The notes: generated from the sequence alone by a model not told the origin. A stretch of 64,000 nucleotides of DNA from Odobenus rosmarus divergens (GCF_000321225.1 NW_004450397.1:3844091-3908090), one strand, 5' to 3'; positions 21,097 to 33,689 are shown, counted from the first letter of the stretch. Translations and numbers: made by a program.

Positions 21097-23084
21097 AGGA
21101 TTAAGAAACACTGAGTCTTAATTAAGGAAATGTTGGTGTATATAGATAGATGCTTTATTAGGTTGATTTTGGTATAAGATGGTCTATCAGTTACGAATTG
21201 GATTTAGAGGTGGGTAAACTGTTGCACACCCATAAAATATTTCTGTCTGACTTCTCACGTCTGGCAAAGCAGGTCTCTGATTAGAGGCTTCTCTGAACTT
21301 GAAGGGGTGTTATAGCCAAGATATGAGCTCCTCTCATCATTCCTATGTCCTGTCATACCACTGGCATTGACCGGGAACACACTGACCTTTTATGGTACTA
21401 AGTTCCTTGACAATTATCTCTGCTCCTCTCTTAGTCTTCTTACTGTCTTCCCTATCCCCTCTTTCCAACCTCTATCCTGATTCCCACTCCATAATACAAT
21501 TCTTCTGGCATCTTTTTCCATAAAGATCTGTGTTTCTCTTATATTTTCATTCTCTTAATATTTAACAAGTTACGTGTAGCCAGCTTTATCAAAAAACCAC
21601 AAGCCACATGTCAAATGGTTTAACATAGTGTCAGATCCCGACCTGAGTTTTGCTTTGGTTCCGTAAACACCAAATGTTACGTTTGATGTAGAAGCAATTG
21701 CTGTTCTGTTTAGATGTTCCTGACACCATCTCAATCCATTACGTCACTGAGATATTTTGCTCAATGTCTTCTTCCTTCTATGGGTGAATTCACTGTGTCC
21801 AACACTGCACATCCTCACTCCAAAACCCAGGCCGGCTGTGATGACCCCGTCAACAACTCCAAGACTGAGTTCTCCTCCCTGTTGATTTATGGAGGTTCAG
21901 GCAATCTGTACCAGCAGGAAAACAAAAATGCATTAAAGGGAAAGAAGACTGGGGCAAATTTTGCTCCTTGCTTACACTAGATCGAACCATAGGAAATTGC
22001 TGTTTTTGTAGGTCAAAAGTGGTCAGACATCAACAATTTTATATGGTTTAGCCCAATACATGAAACAATGCACTCACAGTTCAACAAAGTAAGTCACAAA
22101 CTCCAGCATGCACAGTGATTATAAAAATAAAAGGTGTCCTAAAAACTCGGTGTGTACTGCTAATTATACATTAAACACTACATGTATGGAAATGCTCTTT
22201 TAAGTGTTTATAGGCTTCAGGGGTTACCCGCAATGCCATCTATTTTTAAATACTGAACAAGAGTGACAGATCCTCTGTTCTGCATCTGAGGAAATGAAAG
22301 CACCACACCCAGGCAAGTGAGATTGATGGAAAAACATGTGAATGAAGGGCACTTTTCTTATTTTGCTCCACGATCCAAAGGGCTGATTCAAGAGGGTGCT
22401 TCATTGCGGTTGATAACTCATCCAAAACATGAACCTCAGAGGAGGTGCCACCCTCCCACAGGGTATGGGAGGAGGATCGGCCCAGAGAGACATGACTAAT
22501 GTAAGGTCATCGAGGGGTCCACAGGCTGAACAAGTCGTGAACCTCAACCTTACCAATGTCTGGTATTTGCTTCACCAGTAGCTGCATTTCCTCTTTTAAA
22601 GGTATGACCAAGGAACACAAAACCAGAGACCTTCCTTGCTCCAGCCAACCCATCTTAGGGAGGAATACAGAGACTCTTTTCAGCAGATCTGACTCCTGTT
22701 AGAAAATCTGAATTTGGCGGGCAATGTTACAGCTCTTATTTTTTTTCTTCAAAAATCATCTTCTCCTTTATACCCCTCAGAGTTTTAAATTTAAAAACCG
22801 CCTCTATTAAAAAACATATACATACAAGCATACACACATGGTATCTGGGCTGTATTTCAAGTAGAAGAATAAAAAAAAACCAAGGCCCAAATATCTGCAG
22901 TGAATTAAGAGTCTGGTTAAAAGTCATTCCAATAAAATCAAACTGTATTTAGCACATCCAAGGAAAATACTACTGTAATATTGTAACTTTATAGCATCAT
23001 ATCATTTGCGCTAGACTTTTGCCCCCAAATATAGTTTTTAAATCAAAATAATACTGAAATTTCTTCTAAAAGAAATTCGGCTTA
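21097..23084. other. Unique sequence, nothing recognised
   Basis: No repeat family assigned. The frame at 21714-21980 (88 codons) has no known motif. Confidence 0.5.
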
Positions 23085-23290
23085 GGGGCACTTGTGTGAC
23101 TCGGTTAAGCATCCAACTCTTGATTTCGGCTCAGGTCATGATCTCAGGGTCATGAGATCAAGTCCCACGTTGGACTGCACACTGGGTGTGGAGCCTGCTT
23201 ATGATTCTCTCTCTCCCTTTCCCTCTGCCCCTCCTTCCCCTACCTCAAAAAAAATAATAAAATAATAAATAAAACAAAAATAAAAAAAGA
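23085..23290 (+). mobile_element. CAN-SINE, older subfamily
   Basis: Diverged head ggggcacttgtgtgactcgg, body catccaactcttgatttcgg and atgatctcagggtcatgaga, then a CT-rich part and a long A-rich tail with AATAATAAAATAATAAAT. No clear target-site duplication found, as expected for an older copy. Confidence 0.9.
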
Positions 23291-23619
23291 TGGGTGTGAG
23301 CTATATGAACACTACACATGCTTATCTGAAAACATACACACATGCTTGCTCCCACAGCTGTGGTTCCATTCTCACAAATTTTTGAAACTATTTAAACAGC
23401 TCATTCCAAGCCCATTAAAGAAGGAAAATAAATGGAAATATCTAGGTATACCAATCTAACCAAATCTCCTACCTCTAAATAAATAGAAGAGAAGGATAGT
23501 ATACTTCGTTGAAGCTCACAGGCTCCCAAACTTCATCTCAGGTCACAGTTTCCACGTCCATTTTCCCACACTTTGACTAGAGTAAGAACCACACCCCCAC
23601 CTCTCCACACTCCAAACTT
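23291..23619. other. Unique sequence, nothing recognised
   Basis: No family or coding signal recognised. Confidence 0.5.
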
Positions 23620-23745
23620 CATTTCACTTAATAAGCACTTGTTGAGCACCTAGATGTACAGCGCAGAGCTAAATGCTGATGGAAACATAAAAGTATAAAA
23701 GGCAGTCATCAGCTCCCAGGAAGCTTATATCCTGTAGAGAGAAAA
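23620..23745 (-). mobile_element. L2 3' end, reverse
   Basis: aataagcacttgttgagcac, then gagctaaatgctgatgga and aggaagcttatatcctgtag match the reverse L2 3' end. Short and diverged. Confidence 0.6.
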
Positions 23746-24409
23746 ATCACAACACCCTCAGATCTGTTTCCCACAGTGTGCTCCCAGGAACAAACACTCC
23801 TTGATTTAACAGTTTTTACATGAAACACCAGCTCCCGGCCAAATAGATTTGAGAATTACGAAGTTAAACAAAGTTAAATAATTTTCCTTTTTGTTGAATC
23901 AGAAACTTGACTGGGCAAATATGAATTATGAAGCTCCAAGACAGGGATGCATGATGCAGTACCTCCTGAGCTACTTGATCATGAGACGGTTTTTGCATGC
24001 CTCATCTACCACCAATCACACTCAAGCAAACACTGGGTAGGTGATTAATGACTTTATTCTATTCATTTGGAAAGTTTAGAGGACAGAGACCACGTGGAAT
24101 GTTGGAGAAGGACTTCCAGGGGAGATTGAATTCAAACTGAATCCTGAGCTGAACTGAAAAAGAAGAAAAGAATTTGGATAAACACAGAAAAAGGAAAGGA
24201 AAGAAAAAAAGACAAGACAAGACAGATTTCTGCTAAGAGAAGACATGAACTCACCAAAGCTTACAGCAAAGTATGAGCATAACACATTTAGAAGTCAGTG
24301 AAGAGAACAGTCTTACTGGAGGGAAGGACTCATGTTGGGGAATGGCTGCATGAAAATATAAAGGCTGAAACTACTAATCTGGGGTTAGTTTTTCTAATTC
24401 TCCTAGCTG
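23746..24409. other. Unique sequence, nothing recognised
   Basis: A purine-rich stretch at 24175-24225 creates a serine/phenylalanine-rich minus-strand frame. No gene supported. Confidence 0.5.
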
Positions 24410-24545
24410 GCAGATAGGCATTACTGTGATCACTTTGCAGCTAAGGAGACTGAGACCTGAGGAGAGCAAGAAACTTTCTCAAGGTCTCAAAGCCAGTAAA
24501 TAGCTAAGCTGGGATTTGAACCTAAGTAGTGGAAATTAATCAGGT
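24410..24545 (-). mobile_element. MIR SINE, reverse
   Basis: gcagctaaggagactgagac, then aaggtctcaaagccagtaaa and tgggatttgaacctaagtag are the reverse MIR core. Confidence 0.75.
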
Positions 24546-26839
24546 AAGACTTTAAAAGCCAAAATGGAGCAGTTCTTATTCTTATGTTAGAGACAGTAGA
24601 GGTTTGCAAGTACTGGCGATTTATCGGAAGGAGATTGATGTGAAACTGGTATTTTGGGAAAAGAAGCTCAGCAGTGGTGATCAGGACAGCTTAAGGAGGA
24701 AGGAAACAGAATCTGCAGTGGTATTTGGAGGTTGTTTCAGTGATTGGACATGAAGACACATGTACCTGGACAGGCATGGAGTCAAATGGGGGGTTGCTAT
24801 CGGCACTTGGTGATGGATTAAATGTCAGTGTTAAGGGGGAAGGAAGAATCCAAGATGGTTTTCCTACTCCTTTCTTGACTCTCTCCAGCTTCAGAGAAGG
24901 TGTGAACAATGGGCTATTGGGATGGCTGAACAGAGAAGGAAAGAGCTCACCAGTCTAGCATTTGACAGAGTTCCATGATACACAGCTCGGGCTGGGTTAT
25001 CACAAAGGATCCACATACACAGGTGCGTAGATAATTTTCCCCCACCAGCAACTATTCAAAACTGTTCCTCCTATCCTTCAGAGGTTCCAAACTTTTCTTT
25101 TCTTTTAAAGGAGTGTCTTTATTCTCAAATTCAGCTGAGAACCACATGTTTAAAAGTCAAGGAGGAAGTGTCTACAGCTCTAGTCCTAAGCCAAATGCCC
25201 TTGACTAAGCTCCTTCAACTTTTTAAGCTCCAGTCTCTTATCTTCAAAATGGAAGTTCATTAGAGGCAGTAAATTCTATAATTCTCATAATCAGTGCCAA
25301 ATGGCAAATCTTTGGCTAGAGTTAAATGTCTTTGGAATAAGCAGTTTTCTCGCCCTTCCTACCTCTCATCTCTAGCCGACTTATGTGCATATGTGAAAAC
25401 TCTCATAGTCCTCTGACACAAATCCTGTCCTTATTTCAGGTTCCAAGTCCCTAAGCCAAGCCACATAGAGTGGTGACAATTAGGTTGTGACAAACAGCTA
25501 ATTTCCTCCTAACACAAAGGGAGCTTGCAAGGTGCTCTGACAATTACTAGATACACTAGCCTTTACAGGGAAGTCATAGCATTTTGCTTTCACATAGATA
25601 TGTGAGTGAACTGAGACCCAACACATAATAAATGCCTAAATCTCAATTAAAATGTCTCCATTCCTTTTGTTTATTAGTAAAAACATCTGTCCGTAAATGT
25701 GTAATGACTGCACTAAAGAGGGAAAATCTTCCATGGAATGGTCAAACAATATTGAAAAGCTCTGGTCAAGTCATATTGATTTGTTTTGCTGAGTTCATAG
25801 GACTACAAGACCATGCTTTCTGGCTGACTGCAAACAGAACTCTTTGAGGACCCAAATATGGAATTAATTTCTATATCCAAAATCATGCCAGCATTTCCAA
25901 ACTTCTTTACCAATTTATGCCTTCACAAGCCCTTCGAATAAAAGGTGAAAACGTCTGAGATCAAGAAAGCTATAAAGTGACTACAAAAGGTCAGAGACCT
26001 TGGCTGGGAATTCACAGGATATGCATGGAGTGAGTATTGCCAGAATTACTGAGCTGGACATATCGCTCTTGCTGTTTCCTCACACGAGCCCAGCAAGGTG
26101 CTGCATTATGTCAACCGCATGAGTCAACCCGCACAGGAACCTGCTCAAATGGAAAACAGATAGTGCATGGGCCACAGTGAGTACTGCTTCACACTGTTCT
26201 CTCCCTGGAAATGAGAATGGGACTGTGGCCAGGACAGGGGTTTAGGGGTGGGGATGAAAGAGAGCCAACTGGTTCTGAAACAGTCAAGAAGACTGGGGTC
26301 CATCTGTCAAAATGGAATTCATCATGAGCACTAAATGATGACATGTGCTTTCTTTTGGCGTGGGGTAAGGATGGAGCTGGAAGGATCTTGGTATCACCCA
26401 ACAGCAGATCCCAAAACAATGATTTGAATGCAAGCAAGTTAGTGAAAGAAGAGCCTTGGAAGCACCAGAAGCAAAATGGAAAAGTGAGCAAGGGGAAAAA
26501 AATTACATGATACAAGATGCTGTGTGTATCTGAGGCTTAATCTCTCTGGGTACATCTAGGATATAGGGTGGATGGCATCTCAAAGTTGTCCTACCCAAGG
26601 GTGAGGGTTATCCTCCAACTCTCTTTCATCACTGATGAGGGCTACTCCAGATGCATTAACTCCCTGGCCAAGAGAAAGCCTTCAAGCAGGGTCATCATGC
26701 TTACATAGGGACATGCCATCCACACACGTGTGAAGACCAGTGTCAAGGAGACATGGGTGGGGTTCCAGCAGTATCTGCTAAAGTCAGCTGAAGAAGTTGC
26801 GGGCATAGTTAAAAACTAACAGGGGAATGTTGAAGAGGC
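24546..26839. other. Unique sequence, nothing recognised
   Basis: No gene or repeat family recognised over about 2.3 kb. The 108-codon minus-strand frame at 26189-26515 has no recognisable motif. Confidence 0.5.
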
Positions 26840-27165
26840 AAAACACAGAGGATTTTTAGGACAGTGAAAATACCCTGTGTGATACTATAATGGTGGACAC
26901 GTGGCGTTATACATTTGTCCAAACTCATAGAATGTACAACACCAAGAGTGAGCCCTAATGTAAGCTATGGACTTTGGATGATTACAATGTGCCAGGGTAG
27001 GTTCATCAATTGTAACAAATGTACCACTCTGGTGGGGAAATGTTGATAATGGGGAAGTTGTGTATGTATGGGGCAGGAGTATACAGGATATCTCTGTACC
27101 CTCTTCTAATTGTGCTGTGAACCCAAAACTTCTCTAAAAGGATAAAATGTTTTTTAAAAAGTAAG
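26840..27165 (+). mobile_element. L1 3' UTR fragment
   Basis: Clear match to the 3' end of an old mammalian L1: actataatggtggacacgtg, gaatgtacaacaccaagagt, gtaacaaatgtaccactctg, ctctgtaccctcttctaatt, gctgtgaacccaaaacttct and a terminal AAAATG/poly-A region. Only the 3' UTR remains; there is no ORF2 sequence. Confidence 0.85.
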
Positions 27166-27601
27166 AATGAGAAGTTTGTAATTCTTTCAAATGCCGCCCA
27201 GCTCCAGTAAATACCATCTGAAGGAATGGCAGTCTTTCAAAAATCTGATGGTTGGGGACAGAGCTAAAATCAGCTGTGACTGGGTGTGGCTATTATGGAA
27301 CACCCCCCTCCCCTTTTGGAGGGTGAAACTGGGACAGTGCTAAACAGCTGTGAAAGAGGAGGAAGGCAACTGAGAAAGGCTGGGGGTGGGAGGTGGTGAG
27401 GGGCAGTTATGGGACCCCAGGTAGGAAAAAAATAAAGATACCATCAATGCAGAAGAGGAAAAGAAACACCTCCTTTAATAGCATGGCAGGGAAAAGTAAA
27501 CTTTGGTAAACAGGTCAGAAGGATAAGAATTTGTAAGGAATTTGCTCAGCAGTATATAAACTGGCAAAATCTTCAGAGAAATCTACATTACTCATCATCT
27601 C
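27166..27601. other. Unique sequence, nothing recognised
   Basis: Purine-rich and G-rich near 27355-27405; no known family. Confidence 0.5.
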
Positions 27602-27943
27602 CTACTATAGACTGAATTTTTGTGTCCCTCCCACCCCCTGCAAAACCCACATGTTAAATCCTAACACCGAGCGTGATGGTATTTGGAGGTGGGTTCTTTG
27701 CGAGGTGATGAGGTGTCCTTATAAAAGAGACCCCAGAGAGAGCCCTCACCCCTTCCATCATGTGAGGACACAATGATAAGATGGCCATCTCTGAACCAGG
27801 AAGCATGTGTCCACCAGACATTGAACCTGCCAGTACCTTGATCTTGGACTTTCCAGCCTCCAGAACTGTGAGAAACAAATTTCTGTTGTTTATAAGCCAC
27901 CGAGTCTATGGTATTGTTATAGCAGCCTGAATGGACTAAGACA
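27602..27943 (+). mobile_element. Solo LTR of MaLR type (MLT1/MST-like)
   Basis: Forward copy of the family seen reversed at 1577-1929: gtatttggaggtgggttctt, aggtgtccttataaaagaga, accttgatcttggactttcc, agcctccagaactgtgagaa and a tggactaagaca end. No internal region, so a solo LTR. It overlaps only spurious minus-strand frames. Confidence 0.85.
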
Positions 27944-28584
27944 CCTCTCTGGCTAGCCCTCACTCTTAAGTCTTTTTCTTCACCTTTTCCATGTTGCAGG
28001 TACTAGAGATCTTACTCCACTAAAATTCAGGGTATTGGGATCCCAAATCCTTTGCCTTTGTTTCACTTTTATTGAATATACCTCCTTCTTTGTAGATAAG
28101 CAAATCTCTAGATCAGAGTTTCTTCATGAAGATATATAATCATTTTTCCTCTTCAATTAGAAAATGAGGTTGTTTACCCAGCTGTTTTTATAGACTAAAA
28201 ATGCAACAGACTTGAGAGAGCTGCTAAGTTACAAATCAACATACATTTCCATCAAGCTTCATACTATTCAAACATGTCTAGTTTTCGTCTCTCTTTGCTA
28301 CCAAATGAAGCAGTTGGGGGAGGGGCTCTGAAGCTGTTTCGTGCTCAATACAGTCTTTACTTTTCTGGCCTTGGTACTGGGTTTACAGTTTCCTTAGAAA
28401 GAAAGCAATCCAACTATTTTTGGAAAAACAATGCATTTTGGTAATCTACCAGAATGATTCCATGTTAGAATTATTGCAGCTTTCAGATATCCAACTCCTT
28501 GTGCTGGATAAACTAGAGCTGAACAATTAAGTAGAAATGTTCCTGGCACACCAAAGGCACCCGTCCACTGTCACGATTGTGGAA
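27944..28584. other. Unique sequence, nothing recognised
   Basis: No repeat family or gene recognised. Confidence 0.5.
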
Positions 28585-28883
28585 AAAAGGTGGCCTTTGT
28601 CTCTTTATTGAACACATACTGCCAACCAATTCAGTAATATCAAAATTCTTTTGGACTTTTTGGTTATTGACTATCATTTTAGAGCAGTATCTGTTGTTTA
28701 CAAAAATTGAAGTTTGAGTCATGGTAGGTTAAAATAAGTGACTTTTGGAATCTGAACAAAAAATTTTTCTAGGGTAGCATAAAAAATATAAAATCACTTC
28801 TTAGTAATTTCTTTCTTCAGTCTGTCAGCAACATTCTGTATAATGTCTTCTTCCTTTGCACGGTTAATCGAATAACTGGAGAT
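28585..28883 (-). other. Terminal-exon-like segment, unproven
   Basis: On the minus strand the longest clean frame of the window (162 codons, 28794-29282) ends in a lysine/glutamate-rich helix-like tail (AKEEDIIQNVADRLKKEI). A possible acceptor (tgccccag, exon start 28883) precedes the last about 30 codons. A canonical AATAAA (complement of tttatt at 28604-28609) lies about 190 bp after the stop. I do not recognise the peptide. The upstream part of the frame contains MIR/L2-like sequence. It could be a last exon, a pseudogene piece or chance. Confidence 0.15.
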
Positions 28884-29367
28884 CTGGGGCATTTTCTCAA
28901 GTAATAAAAATATGAGAACTACAGCCTTGGGAAGTCGGGAGAGGGTACAATTGTACATGAAAGTACAGCATCTGGCCCAGAGTAAACCATCAATAGTGTT
29001 TACTGAATCTAGTATAATGACAAGATGGTCAAAAAGAACAATATGGGATATTGAGTTGAAAATTAAGAAATAATCATTTCTGAGTAAGAAACTAACTGAG
29101 CATAAAGGACACTCCCTTCCTATTATTCTGGCTTCAAAAGTCTTTAAGCAGAAACAGGGCCCTAATCCTATACTGATGATGCCTGAACCTTTTGCCCTCA
29201 GACCTGTTTGCAAAAACTCTTCGGGCCTGCAATGGGAGCTAGATACAAGACACAGATAAACAGAATGGCCAATGAGATGCAATACTGTAGGAATTAGTGA
29301 TGGGAGATGGGGTCAAAATAGGGCATGGAAGAAATTAGGAGAAGACAAAGCCTATTTGTTTCCATTT
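28884..29367. other. Mostly unique, possible MIR/L2 scrap
   Basis: About 28965-29015 (acagcatctggcccagagta, then aatagtgtttactgaatc) resembles the end of a MIR or L2. The rest is unassigned. Confidence 0.4.
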
Positions 29368-29380
29368 AAAATATAGTCTA

Positions 29381-29755
29381 GGGGTGCCTGGGTGGCTCAG
29401 TCAGTTAAGTGTCCAACTCTTGATTTCAACTCAGGTCTTGATCTCAGGATCATGAGTTCAAGCCCTGCACTGGGCTCCACGCTGGGTGGAAGGGGGGAAA
29501 GAGAAAAAGAGAGAGGGAAACAAGCCATAAGTGACTCTTAACAATAGAGAACAAACTGAGGGTTGATGGAGGGAGGTGGGTGGAGGTGCGCTAGATGGGT
29601 GCTGGGTGCTGGGTATTAAAGAGGGCACTTGTTGGTGATGAGCACTAGGTGTATGTAGGTGACGAATCACTGAATTCTACTCCAGAAACCAATATTACAC
29701 TATATGTTAACTAACAAAATTTATATTAAAAAATAAAATAAAGAAAATAAAAAAG
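29381..29755 (+). mobile_element. Chimeric SINE / L1 3'-end retrocopy
   Basis: Bases 29381 to about 29488 are the 5' half of an older-type CAN-SINE (head ggggtgcctgggtggctcag, ctcttgatttcaactcaggt, gctccacgctgggtgg). From about 29489 the sequence changes to a carnivore L1 3' end: gagagggaaacaagccataa, acaaactgagggttgatgga, tcactgaattctactccaga, atatgttaactaacaaaatt and an A-rich tail. The SINE 3' half is missing. One target-site duplication encloses the whole unit: aaaatatagtcta (29368-29380) and aaaatatactcta (29756-29768), one mismatch. It was therefore inserted as a single cDNA, best explained by template switching during L1 reverse transcription. Confidence 0.88.
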
Positions 29756-29769
29756 AAAATATACTCTAG

Positions 29770-30089
29770 AATCCATGGCCTAGTTGGATAAAGATACCTA
29801 GTCCTCATATGAAAAAGAAAAAAAATGAAATAAACATAAATTCTCCCTTTTCTATCACTCCTTGATCCCAGACCAAACCTAAAGTGGGACCCAGAGAAGA
29901 ATAAGTAAGGCCTCCAAATAAAGGCTAGGAATGGGTAGATGAGTGGAAACTTGGATCCCAAATTTTTTCTAGACTCAGAAGGAGCCCAGATATCCCTAAA
30001 ACATCCTTTGAGTCTTTCCTGCTCAAAATCATAAAAGAAACAACAAAAATATAACAATAACAACATATACCTTGAGCATAAGCTATGTA
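29770..30089. other. Unique sequence, nothing recognised
   Basis: A-rich; the overlapping minus-strand frames are phenylalanine/leucine-rich artefacts. Confidence 0.5.
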
Positions 30090-30290
30090 CGATTGCTTTA
30101 CATGTAAATGTTTATTGAATCCTCCCAACCACTAACTGTAATAGATGTTAGACCCTTATTTTACAGAAGACAAAATTTTCAGAGAGGTTAAGTAACTCAT
30201 CCAAGATTAAGTTTACACAGCTACTAAGTGGCAAAGGGGGGATTCAAACACAAGCTTTGGGACTTCAGAATATGCTTTAATTATAATGAG
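30090..30290 (-). mobile_element. MIR SINE, reverse
   Basis: gattgctttacatgtaaatg, ttattttacagaagacaaaa, gagaggttaagtaactcatc and cacagctactaagtggcaaa are the reverse MIR landmarks. Good preservation. Confidence 0.8.
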
Positions 30291-31388
30291 GGTGCCCCTT
30301 CTCACTGCCCCAGACAAGGGACACTTGGATTGTTCCATTTGACTCCAAAATATATTCATGGAATCTCCTCCCTAGGGCTGGCCAGGGGTCCTTTTAAGTT
30401 TACATGTGTTCTGAGCATTGCAGGGAGGGATTCTCTGAGGGCCCCTCATGATATGGTTTGAGGAAGGGTTGGTATTGTAACCAGCCAGCCATTAGCTAGA
30501 TGGTTAGCATGGAAGAGCTCTAGTTCTCGCACATATGAAGACTGGAAGGTGAGCTGGAGACATCTTGGATTTAGCACATCTCTCAGGTCTTTAAACAGTG
30601 CCCCTCGTAGCAGGCTTTCTCCCCCAGTCCAGGGGCACCAACCTGGAAGGAGACCCACTTTTGTACAACTCTCTAGAATCAGGCCTCCCACTTTATTTAG
30701 GCAACAGACCCTTCGGATCCTGTGCCTTCCCTGCTGGTGTATGGTCTCCTCTCATGTGTTCTTTGTCCCTCAAAACTAAACCCTTGATGGGATGCATCAA
30801 TGGGAAGAGTTTAGGATCCCACCAGCCTAGACCCAAACCATTAGCAATTCTGCCTATCTCCAACCTAGTATATAGGGAGGGCTTAGTGTTTAGAAACACA
30901 GTGCTCTATTTCCCCTCTCTGAATAGGAAGGGAAAAGCTTTCATTCCCAAGGAAGGAATGGCAGATGTTAGGAGGAAAGAAGAGAAAGAAACAAGGATTC
31001 ATATTAAAGACATAACTATTAGTTATACTACTATACTCTCAGATACCCTGACAATAAACTGATGTAAGCAAGATGAGAGCAAAACCCCATCACCCAAACT
31101 CTGCACCGAAAGTACATCTCGGCACTCTCATAGCCCACCCGGCTGCCTCCAACACAGCACTCATTACACTGCATTATATGGGACCTGTCTTCCCATTAGA
31201 ATGCATGGGAGCTGGAGCAAAGTAGACTGTCAGTAAATGTTGTGGAGCAAAGTGCACAAATTCACAAAATATCACAACAAAAGAGCAGCAAAATCTCACT
31301 TAAACTTCTGACCAACTGCATAGAGTCATTCCTTTCACTGCTGTGCTGTTCTTTGGTTGGAGTTTATGCCTTCCACATGAACATTTAA
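30291..31388. other. Unique sequence, nothing recognised
   Basis: Overlapping frames occur on both strands at 30446-31062, the longest 154 codons on the plus strand (30598-31062). No start context, domain or splice evidence. Treated as chance. Confidence 0.45.
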
Positions 31389-31444
31389 TCATCCATCCAT
31401 CCATCCATCCATTCATCTACCTATGCATCCATCTATCCATCCAT
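31389..31444 (+). repeat. (CATC)n tetranucleotide microsatellite
   Basis: Imperfect run of ATCC/CATC units with interruptions; potentially polymorphic. Confidence 0.92.
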
Positions 31445-31520
31445 ATGGAATGAATTTTTTGAGTGCCTACCACATGCAAGTCACTGTGTTAGGCACTACA
31501 ACACAAAGGGCAAGCTAGAA
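31445..31520 (-). mobile_element. L2 3' end scrap, reverse
   Basis: gaattttttgagtgcctacc, then actgtgttaggcactacaac resembles the reverse L2 3' end. The adjoining (CATC)n may descend from the L2 tail repeat. Confidence 0.5.
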
Positions 31521-33689
31521 CATCACATGCTGAAAACACAATAGCAAGATCTCCCTCTATATTTTTTCTCAAAGTTGAAAGAGAAAAGGAGAGCAAAATA
31601 CAAGAAGTTAAATAATGGATAGTAGCTGCCAGATGGAGGACCAGATCTATGCTCAAGGGAGAAAGAAATATCTTTTAAAGGTGATTTGAAAAGAAGGGCA
31701 CTGCCAGCACACACACACACAAAGTCCAAGAAAAGACATTCTAGAAAGCAGTTCTAAAATAGTCCCTTAGCAGTGAGAAAAACCAAGTTGACCAACTCAT
31801 TCCAATATTGCTGAGAGCAAGAAAAAAGGATGCCTGACTTGTCTACATCCTCTCTGAGAAAGACAAGTTGTTCTCTGGACAGCAGAATGCCTGCCCCAGG
31901 AGTGGAGCTGAGCCTTGCAGACTGATGAATAGAACATGCACAGTTAGAGAATAAACACAGAGCTCAAAAATATTCTGCTGTGTACTATGCAGTCAGCAGA
32001 GCACTGCTGCTCTTTCAATATAAGACAATTACCCATAGTTGCTGATCCATGTTCCTAAACTGCACAAATGTTGTAGCCTCTTCTCAGAGGGTATCTGTCC
32101 TTTTTGTGGACACCTGATCTGCATTTCCTGACAGAATGTTTAATAATATTCCAAGAGATTCTCCATAAAAGACAGAGACCTGAAGGACTATTGCTTTTAT
32201 AACAGTCCACTTTTTTTAAATGAGCTTTGGTTGATCCATGCACCCACTATATATATATGTCCCATTCATCCAAACTGACCTTCCAAGTTTCAAGCAAAAT
32301 TTTTCCCTCAAAGCTTAGCTTAACAACTGATTTAAAAGGAATTAATGCCACTGGAGGACCCTGGTCATCAGAGAATTGTTTGTACCAAAATTCTCATAGT
32401 AGGATTCTGGGTTGGTAGAAAGAACAACAGTGAATGGCATGAAAGACTGAACATTTGAGGTATTTCAAAAGGTGTCTAGGCGCGATGCTGATACAGTGTG
32501 GATTTTGATACTAAAGTCCTACTTAAGCCATCCGTCTGTGAAATGGGTCCCTCAAAACTCCTCACAGAGAAAAGAAAGAAACACAGGGGCTACCTTCACT
32601 CTTAAATGGTTGAGTAACTCTTTCTAGATCAGTCAAGACCCACTGTGAAAATTTACTAATCATAAGACCTAGTATGTGCCTAGAACAAGGGGCTAAATGA
32701 ATTTTTGTCCTCCTTCACTTACTTAACAGCTATGCCGTTTAGGGTAGGTCACAAAACCTCCCTGGGAAAGTTAGATTAGATTAGGATCCCTTGGGACACA
32801 TTTGGAGGACATCCAAGGATTTAAAAATGAGAAATTTAACCTAAAATCTAGATTTCTGACTCAGATTTAAAAATTTAAAAACTTAGACATTCCCACATGG
32901 CACTAATCAGCTGAAGACATGCATTTGTAAGGTGGTCACGCTTGCCACTACCCTCTGTTGTCTCCACCTGCCACACTTTTCTCCTTTGTGTAACCTTCTT
33001 GGTCTGGGTGGTCAGTTGTATTTAAATCTCCTACCCTGTATTGCTAAACTCCATTCCAGTGTTGACATTTTAAAACTCCAGTAGGTTTTTAAAATATAGT
33101 ATGTATGACTCCATACAAATGTTTCCCAGTGACACAGAAATGTAGTAGACAAACAGTTCAGTATTTAGAGGGTAGAGACAAAGGCATTAGTGAAGCAAAG
33201 ACTGCATAATAATACAGCCTGGAACTGCCCAAAATACATTTGTTCAAGTTCATGACAATGTTTGCCTGAAGATTTCCTTTCTTAAAATTTTCAGGATGGG
33301 AGGAGGCATATTTTGTTTGACTACTAATCTATTATAATAGTTATCATTCCTGAAATACTACTGAATAGGTAGATGGTGGTGGCGGGGAGCTGATGATTTA
33401 TGTGATTCTTTCGTATGAATCAGAAGCAGTCAACTCTAGCTCAATGGCTTTAAAAGAAAACAAAAGAAATGTATTGGATGTGAAGTGAGGGGTGTGGGGC
33501 AAGTTAGTGGGGGACAATGATCAGGGTCATAGGGAAAGCGTTCCTGAGTCACTGAGGACCTTGAACCTGATACCAAAAGTCAAACCAAAAGCCAAACTAT
33601 TTCTGACTTGAAGGGTAGTGCCTTCCCTACCTTTCCTCTCTTTCTCTTTATTTCTTCCTTATTACATTTCTGGTGCAGAACTATTGAGA
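31521..33689. other. Unique sequence, nothing recognised
   Basis: About 2.2 kb without a recognised family. A short (AC)n lies at about 31709-31720. The isolated CpG-containing stretch taggcgcgatg (about 32478) is too short to be a CpG island. Confidence 0.5.

Noticed and set aside
31389..31444. CRISPR-like short repeats
   Set aside because: It is a (CATC)n tetranucleotide microsatellite; there are no spacers, and the DNA is mammalian.
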